Assembly (NCBI RefSeq): GCF_012844345.1
Contig: NZ_CP051625.1
Coordinates: 558,001 to 622,000, forward strand
Length of the DNA: 64,000 nucleotides
DNA from: Pseudomonas sp. gcc21
GTDB lineage: Bacteria > Pseudomonadota > Gammaproteobacteria > Pseudomonadales > Pseudomonadaceae
Direction of reading: 5' to 3'
The translations under genes and the position numbers were made by a program. The notes beneath the pieces are model-generated. The model had not been told where the DNA came from, did no database searches, and worked only from the letters and a program-made list of their open reading frames with translations. Shown piece by piece: positions 26,075 to 35,917 of the stretch (its first letter is position 1; every line of letters starts with the position of its first letter).

Positions 26075-28672
26075 TCAGGCGAATTCACAGCTGACTGCTC
26101 CCTGTTCGTCGATCGTGGCGTGAACACTTCTCAGTGTTTCGCCCGCAGCCATGGCCGCGAGCAGGCGATCCACCGCAAGGGGTTGCAGATGCCTGTCGAT
26201 AAGGTGATCGATCAGACGGGCACCGCTCTCGCTGCTGCCACAGCGCAGGGCGAAATGGTCTACCAGTTTGTCGCAGTGAGTGAATGCGAGCTGGCGCTGC
26301 TGCAGACGCTCACCGAAGCGTGCCAGCTTGAGCCTGATCAGCTCTTGCAGCACGTCGCCATCGACGGGGTAATAGGGCACGATGGTCATGCGTGCCAGCA
26401 ATGCGGGCTTGAAGTGATGACTCAAGGCGGGGCGGATCGCCTGTTCCAGATCAGTTGCTGAGGGGCGCTGATCCTGGTTGCACAGGCTGGCAATGCGATC
26501 GCTGGCCAGGTTTGAGGTCATCAGAATCAGCGTATTGCGGAAGTTTATTTCCCTGCCTTCGCCATCATTGGCCACGCCCTTGTCGAAGATCTGGTAGAAG
26601 ACGTTGAGCACGTCCGGGTCGGCTTTTTCGACTTCGTCGAGCAAAATCACCGAGTAGGGCTTTTGTCTGACGGCCTCGGTCAACATGCCGCCTTCGCCAT
26701 AGCCCACATAGCCCGGCGGTGCACCCAGCAGGCGCGAGACGCTGTGCTTTTCCTGAAACTCGGACATGTTGATGGTGGTGAGGAAGCGTTCGCCGCCATA
26801 CAACAGGTCAGCCAGCGCCAGCGCTGTTTCGGTTTTGCCCACGCCGCTGGGGCCTACCAATAGAAAAACACCTGCCGGGGCATCAGGCTTGCTGAGTCCG
26901 GCTGCGCTGGCACGCATGGCTCTGTCCAACGCCTCCACAGCCTGCTCCTGGCCACGCACCCGGGCCCGAAGATTTTCTGCGAAAGCGCTGACGCTGGCGT
27001 TATGTTCGCGGGCCAGCTGTGCCAGCGGAATGCCGGTCCAGTGGCTGATGACTTCCGCGACCAGGCGCGGACACACTTCATGGCTGACCAGCCGTGCACT
27101 GGCCTGCGCCTCGAGTAACGCCTGGCGGGTGTCACGCAGAGCATCACCCAGCTCGCAGAGGGATTCGTCCGTTGGCTGGGTTGAATCATCCCGCGTAGCC
27201 GTGAGCTGCGCGTGTTGCATCCTCAGATCAAGCAGGCGTTCGGCCAGATTGCGCTGGGTTTCCCAGCGTGCGGTCAGTTCGCTCAATTGGCTCGCTGCTT
27301 CATGCAAGCGGGTCTCGAGCTGATCAAAGGCATCGGTATCGATGCTCAGACCGGCTTCGTGATCTCGGCGCAGGGCAGTCCGCTGGCGTTCACCTTCGGC
27401 GATCTCGCCGCGCAATTGTTCAACGGCTTCGGGTGCGGCTGCCAGGCCAATGCGTACGCGCGCACAGGCGGTGTCGAGCACATCGACCGCCTTGTCCGGA
27501 AGCTGTCGGCCGGCGAGATAGCGTGCGGACAATTCAGCCGCCGCGACAACGGCATCGTCTCGCAGATAGATGCCATGGCTGCGCTCGTAAACCGGTGCCA
27601 GCCCGCGCAGGATGGTGACAGCCTCGGCTACGGTTGGCTCGTGCAGTTGCACGGGCTGGAAGCGGCGTGCCAGAGCTGGGTCCTTTTCAAAATACTTTTT
27701 GTATTCGCTCCAGGTGGTCGCGGCGATGGTGCGTAGTTCGCCGCGTGCCAGGGCTGGTTTGAGCAGGTTGGCTGCATCATTACTGCCGGCCTGGCCGCCT
27801 GCGCCGATCATGGTATGGGCTTCATCGATGAACAGGATGACCGGCTTGGCTGAGGCTTTGACTTCGTCGATTACACCCTGCAGGCGGCGCTCGAATTCAC
27901 CTTTGACGCTGGCGCCGGCCTGTAGCAGTCCGAGGTCGAGACACAGCAGTTCCACGCCCTTGAGCACGTCGGGCACTTCACCCGCAACGATGCGCAGTGC
28001 CAGGCCTTCGACAATGGCGGTCTTGCCGACACCGGCTTCACCCACCACGATCGGGTTGTTCTTGCGGCGCCGGGCCAGGATATCGATCATCTGGCGAATC
28101 GCGGCATCCCGGCACAGCACCGGATCCAGCTTGCCGTCCCGGGCCTGTTGCGTGAAGTTGTGGGTAAAACGTCCGAGCGCGGATTCGGAAGTGCGGGCCG
28201 GACCAGCCGTGGTTTCGGTGGACTGTTCAGAGAGCGCGAAGCTGAGCAATTGATCGATATTCAGTTGTGCGAGTAACGGTTGATAGCGGCTGCCGGCGTA
28301 ACGTAATGGATTGCGCAGCAATGCCAGCAGCAGCGCGGCCTGGTCTATTTCGCCGCGGCCCAGTTCCAGATTCGCTGCGAGCAGCGCGTCCTGAAGCCAT
28401 TGCACCAGCTCAACGGAGAAGACCGGATTGCCCGACTCGCTTTGCTGGGTTCGGATAGTGAGTGCCTGGGCCAGATCGGCTGCGTCTATTTGCGCGTCCT
28501 GCAGGGCCCGCAGCAGCAGACTGTCGGCCCGATCAAGCAGGCCGAGTAGCAAATCTTCTACCAGTACCTGGGTGCCGCCGCGCACGACGCAGCGCTGAGC
28601 GGCTCCTTCGAGATCAGCACGGCTGGCTGCGTCGAGTGTCTTGACCAGTTTTTGCAGGTCTACGTTGATCAT
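26075..28672 (-). CDS. tssH: TssH (ClpV), AAA+ ATPase that recycles the T6SS sheath
   Basis: 865 aa from ATG 28672 (MINVDLQKLVKTLD), with Shine-Dalgarno AAGGA 7 bases before; upstream in-frame codons overlap tssG and are not needed. It has a ClpN domain (about 1-150) and two AAA+ modules: Walker A GEAGVGKT with LFIDEAHTMIG in the first, and GPSGVGKT with VILLDEVEKAD in the second, separated by a coiled-coil middle domain. It disassembles contracted TssB/TssC sheath in the cytoplasm using ATP. It lies 10 bp after tssG and 10 bp before sfa2 in the apparatus operon. Confidence 0.96.
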   Translation of the reverse strand: MINVDLQKLVKTLDAASRADLEGAAQRCVVRGGTQVLVEDLLLGLLDRADSLLLRALQDAQIDAADLAQALTIRTQQSESGNPVFSVELVQWLQDALLAANLELGRGEIDQAALLLALLRNPLRYAGSRYQPLLAQLNIDQLLSFALSEQSTETTAGPARTSESALGRFTHNFTQQARDGKLDPVLCRDAAIRQMIDILARRRKNNPIVVGEAGVGKTAIVEGLALRIVAGEVPDVLKGVELLCLDLGLLQAGASVKGEFERRLQGVIDEVKASAKPVILFIDEAHTMIGAGGQAGSNDAANLLKPALARGELRTIAATTWSEYKKYFEKDPALARRFQPVQLHEPTVAEAVTILRGLAPVYERSHGIYLRDDAVVAAAELSARYLAGRQLPDKAVDVLDTACARVRIGLAAAPEAVEQLRGEIAEGERQRTALRRDHEAGLSIDTDAFDQLETRLHEAASQLSELTARWETQRNLAERLLDLRMQHAQLTATRDDSTQPTDESLCELGDALRDTRQALLEAQASARLVSHEVCPRLVAEVISHWTGIPLAQLAREHNASVSAFAENLRARVRGQEQAVEALDRAMRASAAGLSKPDAPAGVFLLVGPSGVGKTETALALADLLYGGERFLTTINMSEFQEKHSVSRLLGAPPGYVGYGEGGMLTEAVRQKPYSVILLDEVEKADPDVLNVFYQIFDKGVANDGEGREINFRNTLILMTSNLASDRIASLCNQDQRPSATDLEQAIRPALSHHFKPALLARMTIVPYYPVDGDVLQELIRLKLARFGERLQQRQLAFTHCDKLVDHFALRCGSSESGARLIDHLIDRHLQPLAVDRLLAAMAAGETLRSVHATIDEQGAVSCEFA

Positions 28673-28682
28673 TTCATCGTCC

Positions 28683-29693
28683 TTAATGTGTCTGTCCGGC
28701 GAGCGTGACAACCGCGTCGGCGTTCTCCAGCCCCAACCAGCTTGTCCAGCCCAGCCGGCACGGGTTCTCGGCGCCCAGGCGCAGGTCTCGTATGTCTTCC
28801 TTGCGTAACTGCAGCTGGATGTCGTAATCCAGCGGATCTCTCAGGGTAAAGCGCACCAGCGCGCAGAGTGGCTGGTAGCCGGCTCCCACTGGCAGAAATT
28901 CGTGAAAGCGCTCCCAGCTCAGCTGGCGTATGTGTACGCGAAACTTGCCGCTACGGTCGCGCACGCTGTCGCCCAGTACCAGGCTGGAGCCCAACGTACT
29001 GTTGGCGCGTCCCAGCTGATTGCGCTGTTCCGGCAGGATATCTACCCGGCGTTCCAGGCATTGCTCGATGCGCAGATCCGGGTGCTTGAAGTAGTAACGC
29101 AACACCGATTCGATCAGGGCTGCGGACTGAGCGCGCATGCTCAACAGGCCCAGATACGGCAGCAGGCGTTTCCAGTTAAGCTCGGTAGCGCTACGAATGT
29201 TGCTTCCGCCGAGGCCCATCAGGGCAAAGAGTCGTGCGGAAAACGGGTCTTGCGCGCCGGCAGTAAACCGCGCGCGGTAACGGTATTTCTGCCAGATCGG
29301 CAGCATCAGGCGTTGCAAGCGGTTGTTGAACAGGTCCAGAAATACACGCGTTGGATTGCCGTCGGGCGTCTCGCCCAATGCCTGTTCGCCATAGAAGGCC
29401 GGAATCGGTGATCCGGCGCCAAACAGACTGACCATGTTCACGCACAGGGTGGCGCGCGACTGCCCGTCCTCGGTGAAGAACTCGACGCTCTGAATGTCGC
29501 TCCCGGGGAACCCCATGCTTGGGTTCGCCCGGAATTCGAGCAGGTCATACAGCGCCTCGTCATCCAGGTCCGGATGCGCCTGGCGCAGTTGATCAAGCAC
29601 CAGGAGGACGCCCTGGAACAGGCTGTACTCGCGGATACTCCTGCCTGGCAGGGTGTTCAAAGCAGGGGTTGCTGCCCCATGCGCGGCGTCCAT
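28683..29693 (-). CDS. tssG: TssG, T6SS baseplate wedge protein
   Basis: 336 aa. Family features include FRANPSMGFPGSDI near the N-terminus, DLFNNRLQRLMLPIWQKYRY in the middle, and the fixed pattern of short beta-strands after residue 200. TssG forms the baseplate wedge with two TssF and one TssE. The start at 29693 is 37 bp inside tssF; the early Met-Asp-Ala start fits other TssG proteins, although a later Leu or Val start cannot be excluded. It corresponds to hsiH2 in HSI-II naming. Confidence 0.94.
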   Translation of the reverse strand: MDAAHGAATPALNTLPGRSIREYSLFQGVLLVLDQLRQAHPDLDDEALYDLLEFRANPSMGFPGSDIQSVEFFTEDGQSRATLCVNMVSLFGAGSPIPAFYGEQALGETPDGNPTRVFLDLFNNRLQRLMLPIWQKYRYRARFTAGAQDPFSARLFALMGLGGSNIRSATELNWKRLLPYLGLLSMRAQSAALIESVLRYYFKHPDLRIEQCLERRVDILPEQRNQLGRANSTLGSSLVLGDSVRDRSGKFRVHIRQLSWERFHEFLPVGAGYQPLCALVRFTLRDPLDYDIQLQLRKEDIRDLRLGAENPCRLGWTSWLGLENADAVVTLAGQTH

Positions 29694-31447
29694 TGGTACA
29701 CTTCTCCCTGTGTGCTTTTAACGACCAGCTCGTGATAGGAATTCAGGCTGGCGTAGAGTGCAAAGAACTCATTCAGTATCGAGGCGAATACAAACAGATC
29801 GCCTTCACCCAGATACCCTTCCGGATCCATCAATAATTCCGTGCGCACCCCTCGGACCGGCAATCCGCGATGCAAACGATCGACGTGGCTGTGGCCGATA
29901 TGTTTGAGGCCGCCGAGCAGGCGCTGACTGACTTTGGCTGCATGTTTGTCGTAATGGCGCGGCAGGTCGTAGGTTTCGAGAATCACCTTGAGCGCCTCGA
30001 CGTTGGCCAGTGACAGATAATTCAGTGACATGTTGCTGATCAGCTTCCAGAGAAAATCCTCATGCAAGGGCGGTGCATAGCAAGGCGTCACCGCACTGAT
30101 ATTGCGGAACGTGAGAAATTCCGGCGTTTCCTCGCTGGGCAGGCATATATCACCGAGCGCCAGTTGACGCGGCAGATTCTGGTTGGTGCAAGTCAGCTCG
30201 ATGGACAGGGTTTCGTGCTGATCAACCTGGCGCAGGCCGAAGCTGAGGTAGGTGTCCTGGTTATCACCGAGCAAGGAGGGTTGCTGGCGCAGACTGTAAT
30301 GCGGGCGGGCCTGATCCACATCGAAGCTGGTGTCGTGTTCGAAGGATTCAAAGGGCACGTATTCCTCGTAGCCCATGCCGCCCGGTTTCCAGCCGGTCAC
30401 CCGATCAACGGAAAACACACCGCATTGGTTGCTGCCGTAGTCGGCCGGGCGCAGCAGATACTGATCTTGGCGGCCGTCGAGGCGAATGGGCGTGGCGTCA
30501 TGACTGAACAGGTTTACGATCGGTGTGCAATAGAGACGGACGTTATCCAGCGTAGGACGGATGCGTTGCAGGCTGGACTTGCGGATATCAAACCGCAGCT
30601 CCACGCCGCGCACCTGTTTGAGCACGTCCGCAGGCAGCTGACGGATACGCTCCAGGCCACCCACATCGACAAACAGGAATTTTTCCTGAAAGGCGAAGTA
30701 TTCCTGCAGGTAGCGATAGCCGCGGAAGGTATTCAAAGGGTAGGGGATCAGCGCCTGGTCTTCGGCAAAACCTACCGGCGTGACCTGATCCGCTCCGATA
30801 TGCAGGCTGGCCAGTGGCGCGCCGTTGGCGTCGGTGACGGGTTTGCCGGCCTTGTCCAGCAATACCAGACTGATTCCCTGAAGGTGCCGCAGCAGGCTCA
30901 AGTACAGCATCTGGCTGATATACCGCTCTCCCGCTAAATGCAGTCGCAGGCTGCGCACATTCAGATCGCCGAGGTGGCCGTCTGCGGTCATGTTCAGCCG
31001 TAGATTGAGCAACGCCCCGTCACCTTTGACTGAGTAGTCCAGCTGGCTCAGCGCCAAGGGCATGACCTCAGTGGTGTAAGTGGTGCGGAACCGGCATGTC
31101 ACGCCTTCGACAGGTTTTGATTCCACCGGTGTGTCACGTTCGACCACAAGCGCGGGTCCGGCGCGTTTCAGCGGGTCAAACTGCAGCATGCTGAAGGCCG
31201 GCAGGGGCCGCATATAGTTGGGCCACAACAGATGCATCAACGAATGGGTCAGCTCTGGCAGTTCGTCATCCAGTTTCTGCCGCAACCGTCCAGTTAGAAA
31301 AGCAAAGCCTTCGAGCAGACGCTCGACATCCGGGTCGCGGCCGCTCTGCCCGAGGAACGGCGCCAGCGCGGGGCTGCGCTCGGCAAAGCGCTTGCCTTGC
31401 TGGCGCAGCGCCGATAGTTCACTCTGGTAATAGTGGTTGAATGACAC
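29657..31447 (-). CDS. tssF: TssF, T6SS baseplate wedge protein
   Basis: 596 aa, the usual length. It starts MSFNHYYQSELSALRQQGKRFAERSP and shows the conserved DPDVERLLEGFAFL and HLLWPNYMRPLPAFSML. TssF makes the core bundle of the baseplate wedge, like phage gp6. It sits between the PAAR gene (26 bp upstream) and tssG (37-bp overlap). It corresponds to hsiG2 in HSI-II naming. Confidence 0.96.
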   Translation of the reverse strand: MSFNHYYQSELSALRQQGKRFAERSPALAPFLGQSGRDPDVERLLEGFAFLTGRLRQKLDDELPELTHSLMHLLWPNYMRPLPAFSMLQFDPLKRAGPALVVERDTPVESKPVEGVTCRFRTTYTTEVMPLALSQLDYSVKGDGALLNLRLNMTADGHLGDLNVRSLRLHLAGERYISQMLYLSLLRHLQGISLVLLDKAGKPVTDANGAPLASLHIGADQVTPVGFAEDQALIPYPLNTFRGYRYLQEYFAFQEKFLFVDVGGLERIRQLPADVLKQVRGVELRFDIRKSSLQRIRPTLDNVRLYCTPIVNLFSHDATPIRLDGRQDQYLLRPADYGSNQCGVFSVDRVTGWKPGGMGYEEYVPFESFEHDTSFDVDQARPHYSLRQQPSLLGDNQDTYLSFGLRQVDQHETLSIELTCTNQNLPRQLALGDICLPSEETPEFLTFRNISAVTPCYAPPLHEDFLWKLISNMSLNYLSLANVEALKVILETYDLPRHYDKHAAKVSQRLLGGLKHIGHSHVDRLHRGLPVRGVRTELLMDPEGYLGEGDLFVFASILNEFFALYASLNSYHELVVKSTQGEVYQWTPRMGQQPLL

Positions 31448-31473
31448 GGATCAGTCCTTTGAATACATGGCAG

Positions 31474-31749
31474 TCATTTGCCGATTACAACGGTCGTCGA
31501 GCCTGCTACCACGGCATTGCCATGATCTCCGGTACTACCCAATATTGCGGCGGGCTTGCTGTTGATCATTACGCTGCCACTGACGCCGCCGACCAGCGTA
31601 CTGCCGCATGCCGTTGGGTCGCCCATGCGCGCAGCCGGTATGCCTTCGATCAGTACATCGGGCGATCCCTCGATGATCGGATTGCTGCCGTGTTTGTCTT
31701 TCGGACATTCAGTCATGTCGCCGACGCGCGCGACCGGTTTGCCGGACAT
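31474..31749 (-). CDS. PAAR-motif spike-tip protein
   Basis: 91 aa, PAAR domain only. Metal-site and repeat features are visible: KPVARVGDMTECP, GIPAARMGDPTACG (with the literal PAAR) and SKPAAILGS. Such proteins cap the VgrG trimer as a sharp zinc-bound cone and can adapt effectors; this one has no extra toxin domain. It lies within the apparatus operon between tssE (11 bp) and tssF (26 bp). This position is not standard for all clusters and means that spike parts are co-produced with the baseplate. Confidence 0.93.
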   Translation of the reverse strand: MSGKPVARVGDMTECPKDKHGSNPIIEGSPDVLIEGIPAARMGDPTACGSTLVGGVSGSVMINSKPAAILGSTGDHGNAVVAGSTTVVIGK

Positions 31750-31760
31750 AGCTGTGCTCC

Positions 31761-32165
31761 TTATTGAACGCGTACCTGGCCGCTGCCATCAAGGCGCGCC
31801 GAGAAACTCACCTGTTGCCGGAAACCATCTGCTTCGAGCAAGCCTTCAACGGCAAAGGCCAGGCTCAGCGGATCATGGTCACGCGGCAACGAGATGACTC
31901 GCACTTTCGACAGGCGGGGTTCGTAGTTCTCGATAAAGCGTTCGATTGCGATACGCGCCTGTTGCAAGGAGTCGTGCAGCGACAAGCGCATGTCATTGAG
32001 ATCGGGCAGCCCGTAATCCGGCAGCGCCTGAACGCTACCGGCCCGGGTACTCAGCATTTTCGCCAGATGGCTGGCAACAGAAGCGGTGATTGCCTTCTCG
32101 TGCTGCCAACCGCTGCGTCTGGCGGTTTCGCCACCCAGGCGCTCGAACAGGCTGCCATAGCTCAC
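31761..32165 (-). CDS. tssE: TssE, gp25-like T6SS baseplate protein
   Basis: 134 aa of the GPW/gp25 lysozyme-like family. It starts MSYGSLFERLGG, followed by TRAGSVQALPDYGLPDLND and a later EPRLSKVRVISL, all family hallmarks. TssE starts sheath polymerisation at the baseplate. It begins 5 bp after the tssC stop. It corresponds to hsiF2. Confidence 0.95.
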   Translation of the reverse strand: MSYGSLFERLGGETARRSGWQHEKAITASVASHLAKMLSTRAGSVQALPDYGLPDLNDMRLSLHDSLQQARIAIERFIENYEPRLSKVRVISLPRDHDPLSLAFAVEGLLEADGFRQQVSFSARLDGSGQVRVQ

Positions 32166-32170
32166 GGTGC

Positions 32171-33646
32171 TTACTCCTTGTCCATCTTGCCGACCAGCGA
32201 CAGGGTGAAATCGGCGCCCATGTACTTGAAGTGCGGCCGCACGCTCAGCGTTACCCGGTACCAGCCTGGCTCGCCTTCAACGTCACTGACGTTGATCTGT
32301 GCCGCGCGCAGCGGACGGCGCCCACGCACTTCAGGGTTGGGGTTGTCCTGATCGGCAACGTACTGGCGGATCCACTTGTTCAGTTCCAGCTCGAGATCGG
32401 TACGCTCTTTCCAGGAACCGATCTGCTCGCGTTGCAGTACTTTCAGGTAATGCGCCAGGCGGTTGACGATGAACAGGTAGGGCAGCTGGGTTCCGAGTTT
32501 GTAGTTCAGTTCAGCTGTCTTGCCCTCTTCACTGTTGCCGAAGAACTTGGCTTTCTGCGTGGAGTTGGCGGAGAAGAACGCGGCATTGTCGCTGCCCTTG
32601 CGCATGGTCAGGGCGATAAAGCCTTCGTCGGCCAGTTCATATTCACGGCGGTCAGAGACCAATACTTCGGTGGGAATCTTGGTTTCGATTTCGCCCATGC
32701 TTTCGAAGTGGTGCAGCGGAAGGTCCTCGACTGCGCCGCCGCTTTGCGGGCCGATGATGTTCGGGCACCAGCGGAACTTGGCGAAGCTCTCGGTCAGGCG
32801 GGTGGCGAAGGTGAATGCCGTGTTGCCCCACAGATAATCTTCATGACTGTTGGCGACGTTTTCCTTGTAGACGAAGCTCTTGACCGGGTTGTCCTCCGGG
32901 TCATAGGGGTTGCGCAGCAGGAAGCGGGGCAGGGTCAGGCCGACATAACGTGCGTCTTCCTGCTCGCGGAAGCTTTGCCATTTGGCGAACTGCGGGCCTT
33001 CGAAGTGATCCTTCAGGTCCTTCAGATCCGGCAGGCCGGTGAAGCTTTCCAGCCCGAAAAACTTCGGGCCGGCCGAAGCGATAAAGGGCGCGTGGGACAT
33101 GCTGGCGACGCTCGCCACGTACTGCATGGTCTTGACGTCCGGAGCGCTGGGGTCGAAGAAGTAATTAGCGATCAGTGCGCCCACCGGCTGGCCACCAAAC
33201 TGGCCGTATTCCGCGGTATAGACGTGCTTGTACAGACCGGACTGGGTAACTTCAGGGCTGTCCTCGAAGTCCTCCAGCAGATCCTGCTTGGACGCGTTGA
33301 TCAGCTCCAGCTTGATGTTCTCGCGGAAGTTGGTGCGATCGACCAGCAGTTTGAGTCCGCGCCAGGAGGATTCCAGCGCCTGGAAATCACGGTGATGCAG
33401 AATTTCGTCCACTTGCCGGCTGAGCTTGGCATCAATCTCGGCGATCATGCGGTCGACCATCGCCTTCTTGACCGGCTCTTTCTCGTTCTGCGGCTTGAGC
33501 AGTTCTTCGATGAAGGCCGATACGCCACGCTTGGCGATGCCGTAGGCTTCATCTTCAGGCGTGAGCCGGGTTTCGGCGATGATGCTGTCGAGAATGCTGA
33601 CTTCGCCAATTGTTTGCCCGGCGGCGGCTGCGGCTTGAGTACTCAT
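32171..33646 (-). CDS. tssC: TssC (VipB), large sheath subunit
   Basis: 491 aa, typical. Conserved stretches include LESSWRGLKLLVDRTNF, SMSHAPFIASAGPKFFG and FRWCPNIIG-type motifs. TssC with TssB forms the contractile tail sheath in the cytoplasm. It lies 24 bp after tssB and 5 bp before tssE. Start MSTQAAAAAGQ at 33646 is preceded by an AGGAC-like Shine-Dalgarno. Confidence 0.97.
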   Translation of the reverse strand: MSTQAAAAAGQTIGEVSILDSIIAETRLTPEDEAYGIAKRGVSAFIEELLKPQNEKEPVKKAMVDRMIAEIDAKLSRQVDEILHHRDFQALESSWRGLKLLVDRTNFRENIKLELINASKQDLLEDFEDSPEVTQSGLYKHVYTAEYGQFGGQPVGALIANYFFDPSAPDVKTMQYVASVASMSHAPFIASAGPKFFGLESFTGLPDLKDLKDHFEGPQFAKWQSFREQEDARYVGLTLPRFLLRNPYDPEDNPVKSFVYKENVANSHEDYLWGNTAFTFATRLTESFAKFRWCPNIIGPQSGGAVEDLPLHHFESMGEIETKIPTEVLVSDRREYELADEGFIALTMRKGSDNAAFFSANSTQKAKFFGNSEEGKTAELNYKLGTQLPYLFIVNRLAHYLKVLQREQIGSWKERTDLELELNKWIRQYVADQDNPNPEVRGRRPLRAAQINVSDVEGEPGWYRVTLSVRPHFKYMGADFTLSLVGKMDKE

Positions 33647-33670
33647 GAATAGCGTCCTTGTCTGAGTGGA

Positions 33671-34174
33671 TCAGGTTTGCGGTTGTTGGTCGGCCAGGCC
33701 CAGTTCGGCTAACACGCGTTCCCGCGAGTCGTCATCGCTCAGCACGCTCTCGATTGCCTTGCGAAATGCTGGTGCGTTACCCAGCGGACCTTTCAGCGCG
33801 ACCAGTGCATCACGCAGCTCCATCAGCTTCTTCAGCTCTGGAACCTGATCGACCAGGCTGCCTGGGTTGAAATCGCTCATCGAATTGATCTTCAGCTGCA
33901 CAGCAAGGTCTTCCGTGCCGCCGTCTTCCTGCAGCCGATTCGGAACAGCAAAGGTCAGACTCAGGTCCTGCTTGCCAAGCACCTCATCGAAGCTGTTCTT
34001 GTCGATCGCGATGGGTTTGCGGTCCTCGATCTTGCGGTCATCCTGACGTTGGGTGAAATCCCCCAGCACCATCAGTTTCAGTGGCAACTCGACTTCCTCC
34101 TGAGCGCCTCCGGTGTCCGGGGTGAAGGTGACATTTACACGTTCCTTGGGTGCTACTGAGCCGTCTTTGGCCAT
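33671..34174 (-). CDS. tssB: TssB (VipA), small sheath subunit
   Basis: 167 aa. It has the characteristic PLKLMVLGDFT followed by basic and acidic residues and DFNPGSLVDQVPEL in the middle. It pairs with TssC as sheath protomer and exposes the helix that ClpV pulls on. It is the second gene of the operon, 18 bp after tssA. Confidence 0.97.
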   Translation of the reverse strand: MAKDGSVAPKERVNVTFTPDTGGAQEEVELPLKLMVLGDFTQRQDDRKIEDRKPIAIDKNSFDEVLGKQDLSLTFAVPNRLQEDGGTEDLAVQLKINSMSDFNPGSLVDQVPELKKLMELRDALVALKGPLGNAPAFRKAIESVLSDDDSRERVLAELGLADQQPQT

Positions 34175-34192
34175 GGTCGTTCTCCGTTACAG

Positions 34193-35758
34193 TTATGGCC
34201 CGAAGGCCTGGTCCAGTACCACTTCAAGATCGAGGTGGCACAACCTGCGGTAGATCTCTTCCTTGCGTTCACGCATTCCGTGCTGCTGCGGCAAGCGCTC
34301 ACAGCAGCGATACAGCAGGCTGAGCACCTGCAGGCTGAGATCGGGCTCCCAGTCCTCCAGGCCACTGGCCTGGAGATGCTGATCGAGTGATTCGAGCTGG
34401 ACGTTCGCCATCTCGTATTTTCCGGCGTGGTAACACAGGCGCGCCTGGGCGAGCTTCCAGTGAAAGCGCTCGCGACCACCGGTGGCCTGTTGGCTGGCGT
34501 GCTTTATGTGTTGCACGGCTGGCTTCAATCCGTCGTCGCGTAACACGATCAGTGTCTCCTGCAGTGCGCTATGCCAGGCGGCTGTGGATTCGCCTGGTGC
34601 GGAGACAGAGAGGGCGTCGGATTGGGTGGGGCTCTGCGCCAGCACCCGGGTGTTGATCCAGTGCAGCGCTTCGCTGCTGGCGAAGGGCACGCCGTCGTGA
34701 AAGCACAAGGCGGGAAGATCGGGCAGCCGTCTGATAAGCGCGCCGAGCTGTAATTCCAGCTCCTGCATGCCTGCTTCGTTATTGAGCTTTTGCAAGCACT
34801 GCCAGGCGAGATATTGTCCATCCAGCCAGAAGGGGGCTCTGGCGATGCTGATTTCAAGATCCAGCAGGAGTTCACTGTGATGCCCTTGGGCGAGGCGCTC
34901 CTGGTAGGAGGCCAAACGGTCTGCAGGCAATCCACGCAGGGCCGTGATTTTGTTGCTGTCGTGTTCTGGAACCTTGTCGATTGGCAGCCATAGCAAGGTT
35001 CTGGACAACTTGATGCTGCGTACATCCCCGACCTTTTGTTGCTGCCACCAGCCGCAAAGCTGACGCCCTTGATCCTGCAGTTGGCGAAGCAGCTTATGGG
35101 CATCCTTGCTGGATTGAGGGGTCTCCATATCGGCGCTGAGCAATGATGCGGTTATCTGTCTGACAGGCGTTGGGGCAGCCGGCGGAGGCGTTTGCTCCTG
35201 TTCATTGCGTTTGATCAGCTCTTCGAATCGCCGGCACAAGGGCAGCAGCTCGGGCGAGTCGAAACCTGGTTGAGCGCTTAGATGTGTATCAAGACCGCGT
35301 AACAGCTCAGCCATCGCTCTCAGCGTGTCGAAATGATCCGGTTGTGGCGAACATTCACCGAGGGCCTGTTCCAGACGAGGCTGCAACCAGCGTAACGCGG
35401 CGGAGCGGGTGCGTGATTTGAGGGGGTGAAGCGTTGACCAGTGTTCGGTACACAATGCATGGATAACGGCGATCCCTGCATGCAGGCCGGTGAAGGACTG
35501 CTGTTGAAACAAACTCCATGCTAACCAGGCGGCAACGCGCAAGTCCTTGGATGAGGAGGTCAGTATTGCCTCTGCGCCGACGCGTACAGTTTCCCAATCG
35601 GTCGCTTCGCCTTGATGAAGTGAGCCGGTTTTCGCGAGTTCCGCTTCCAGCCCTTCGAACTCAGGCGAGTAGCGCACATCCGTGCCGGCGAAGTCGGCAT
35701 CGTTGATGGGCTTGCGAGCCACGTTTTCGAGGTAATGCTGTACGGGCATGGGCGCCAT
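34193..35758 (-). CDS. tssA: TssA, T6SS sheath assembly cap protein
   Basis: 521 aa with an N-terminal ImpA_N domain (about 1-150; conserved DVRYSPEFEGLEAEL) and a long C-terminal helical part (about 230-515), as in the HsiA2 type. TssA organises baseplate and sheath growth. The first gene of the T6SS operon: upstream lies more than 500 bp of non-coding DNA. ATG 35758 has AAGGA 5 bases upstream; ATG 35749 (MPVQHYLE) is an alternative start. Confidence 0.93.
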   Translation of the reverse strand: MAPMPVQHYLENVARKPINDADFAGTDVRYSPEFEGLEAELAKTGSLHQGEATDWETVRVGAEAILTSSSKDLRVAAWLAWSLFQQQSFTGLHAGIAVIHALCTEHWSTLHPLKSRTRSAALRWLQPRLEQALGECSPQPDHFDTLRAMAELLRGLDTHLSAQPGFDSPELLPLCRRFEELIKRNEQEQTPPPAAPTPVRQITASLLSADMETPQSSKDAHKLLRQLQDQGRQLCGWWQQQKVGDVRSIKLSRTLLWLPIDKVPEHDSNKITALRGLPADRLASYQERLAQGHHSELLLDLEISIARAPFWLDGQYLAWQCLQKLNNEAGMQELELQLGALIRRLPDLPALCFHDGVPFASSEALHWINTRVLAQSPTQSDALSVSAPGESTAAWHSALQETLIVLRDDGLKPAVQHIKHASQQATGGRERFHWKLAQARLCYHAGKYEMANVQLESLDQHLQASGLEDWEPDLSLQVLSLLYRCCERLPQQHGMRERKEEIYRRLCHLDLEVVLDQAFGP

Positions 35759-35917
35759 CTATCCTTGATGTTGCGACCTGTCGATCGCGATCCTTATTCG
35801 ATGCTGTGTTCTATCCGGAACATCAACTACCGCGTCGAACTGTATGTGCAGCTTTACTCTTTATATTCGAGTTGGTGTCGCCACATTTCACGAATAACCA
35901 AACGAGGGTTTTCGATA

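Noticed and set aside
32090..33652. 520-codon open frame on the + strand opposite tssC
   Set aside because: It mirrors tssC codon by codon on the other strand, has no family features, and would need the essential sheath gene to be a shadow. GC-rich genes often leave such frames.
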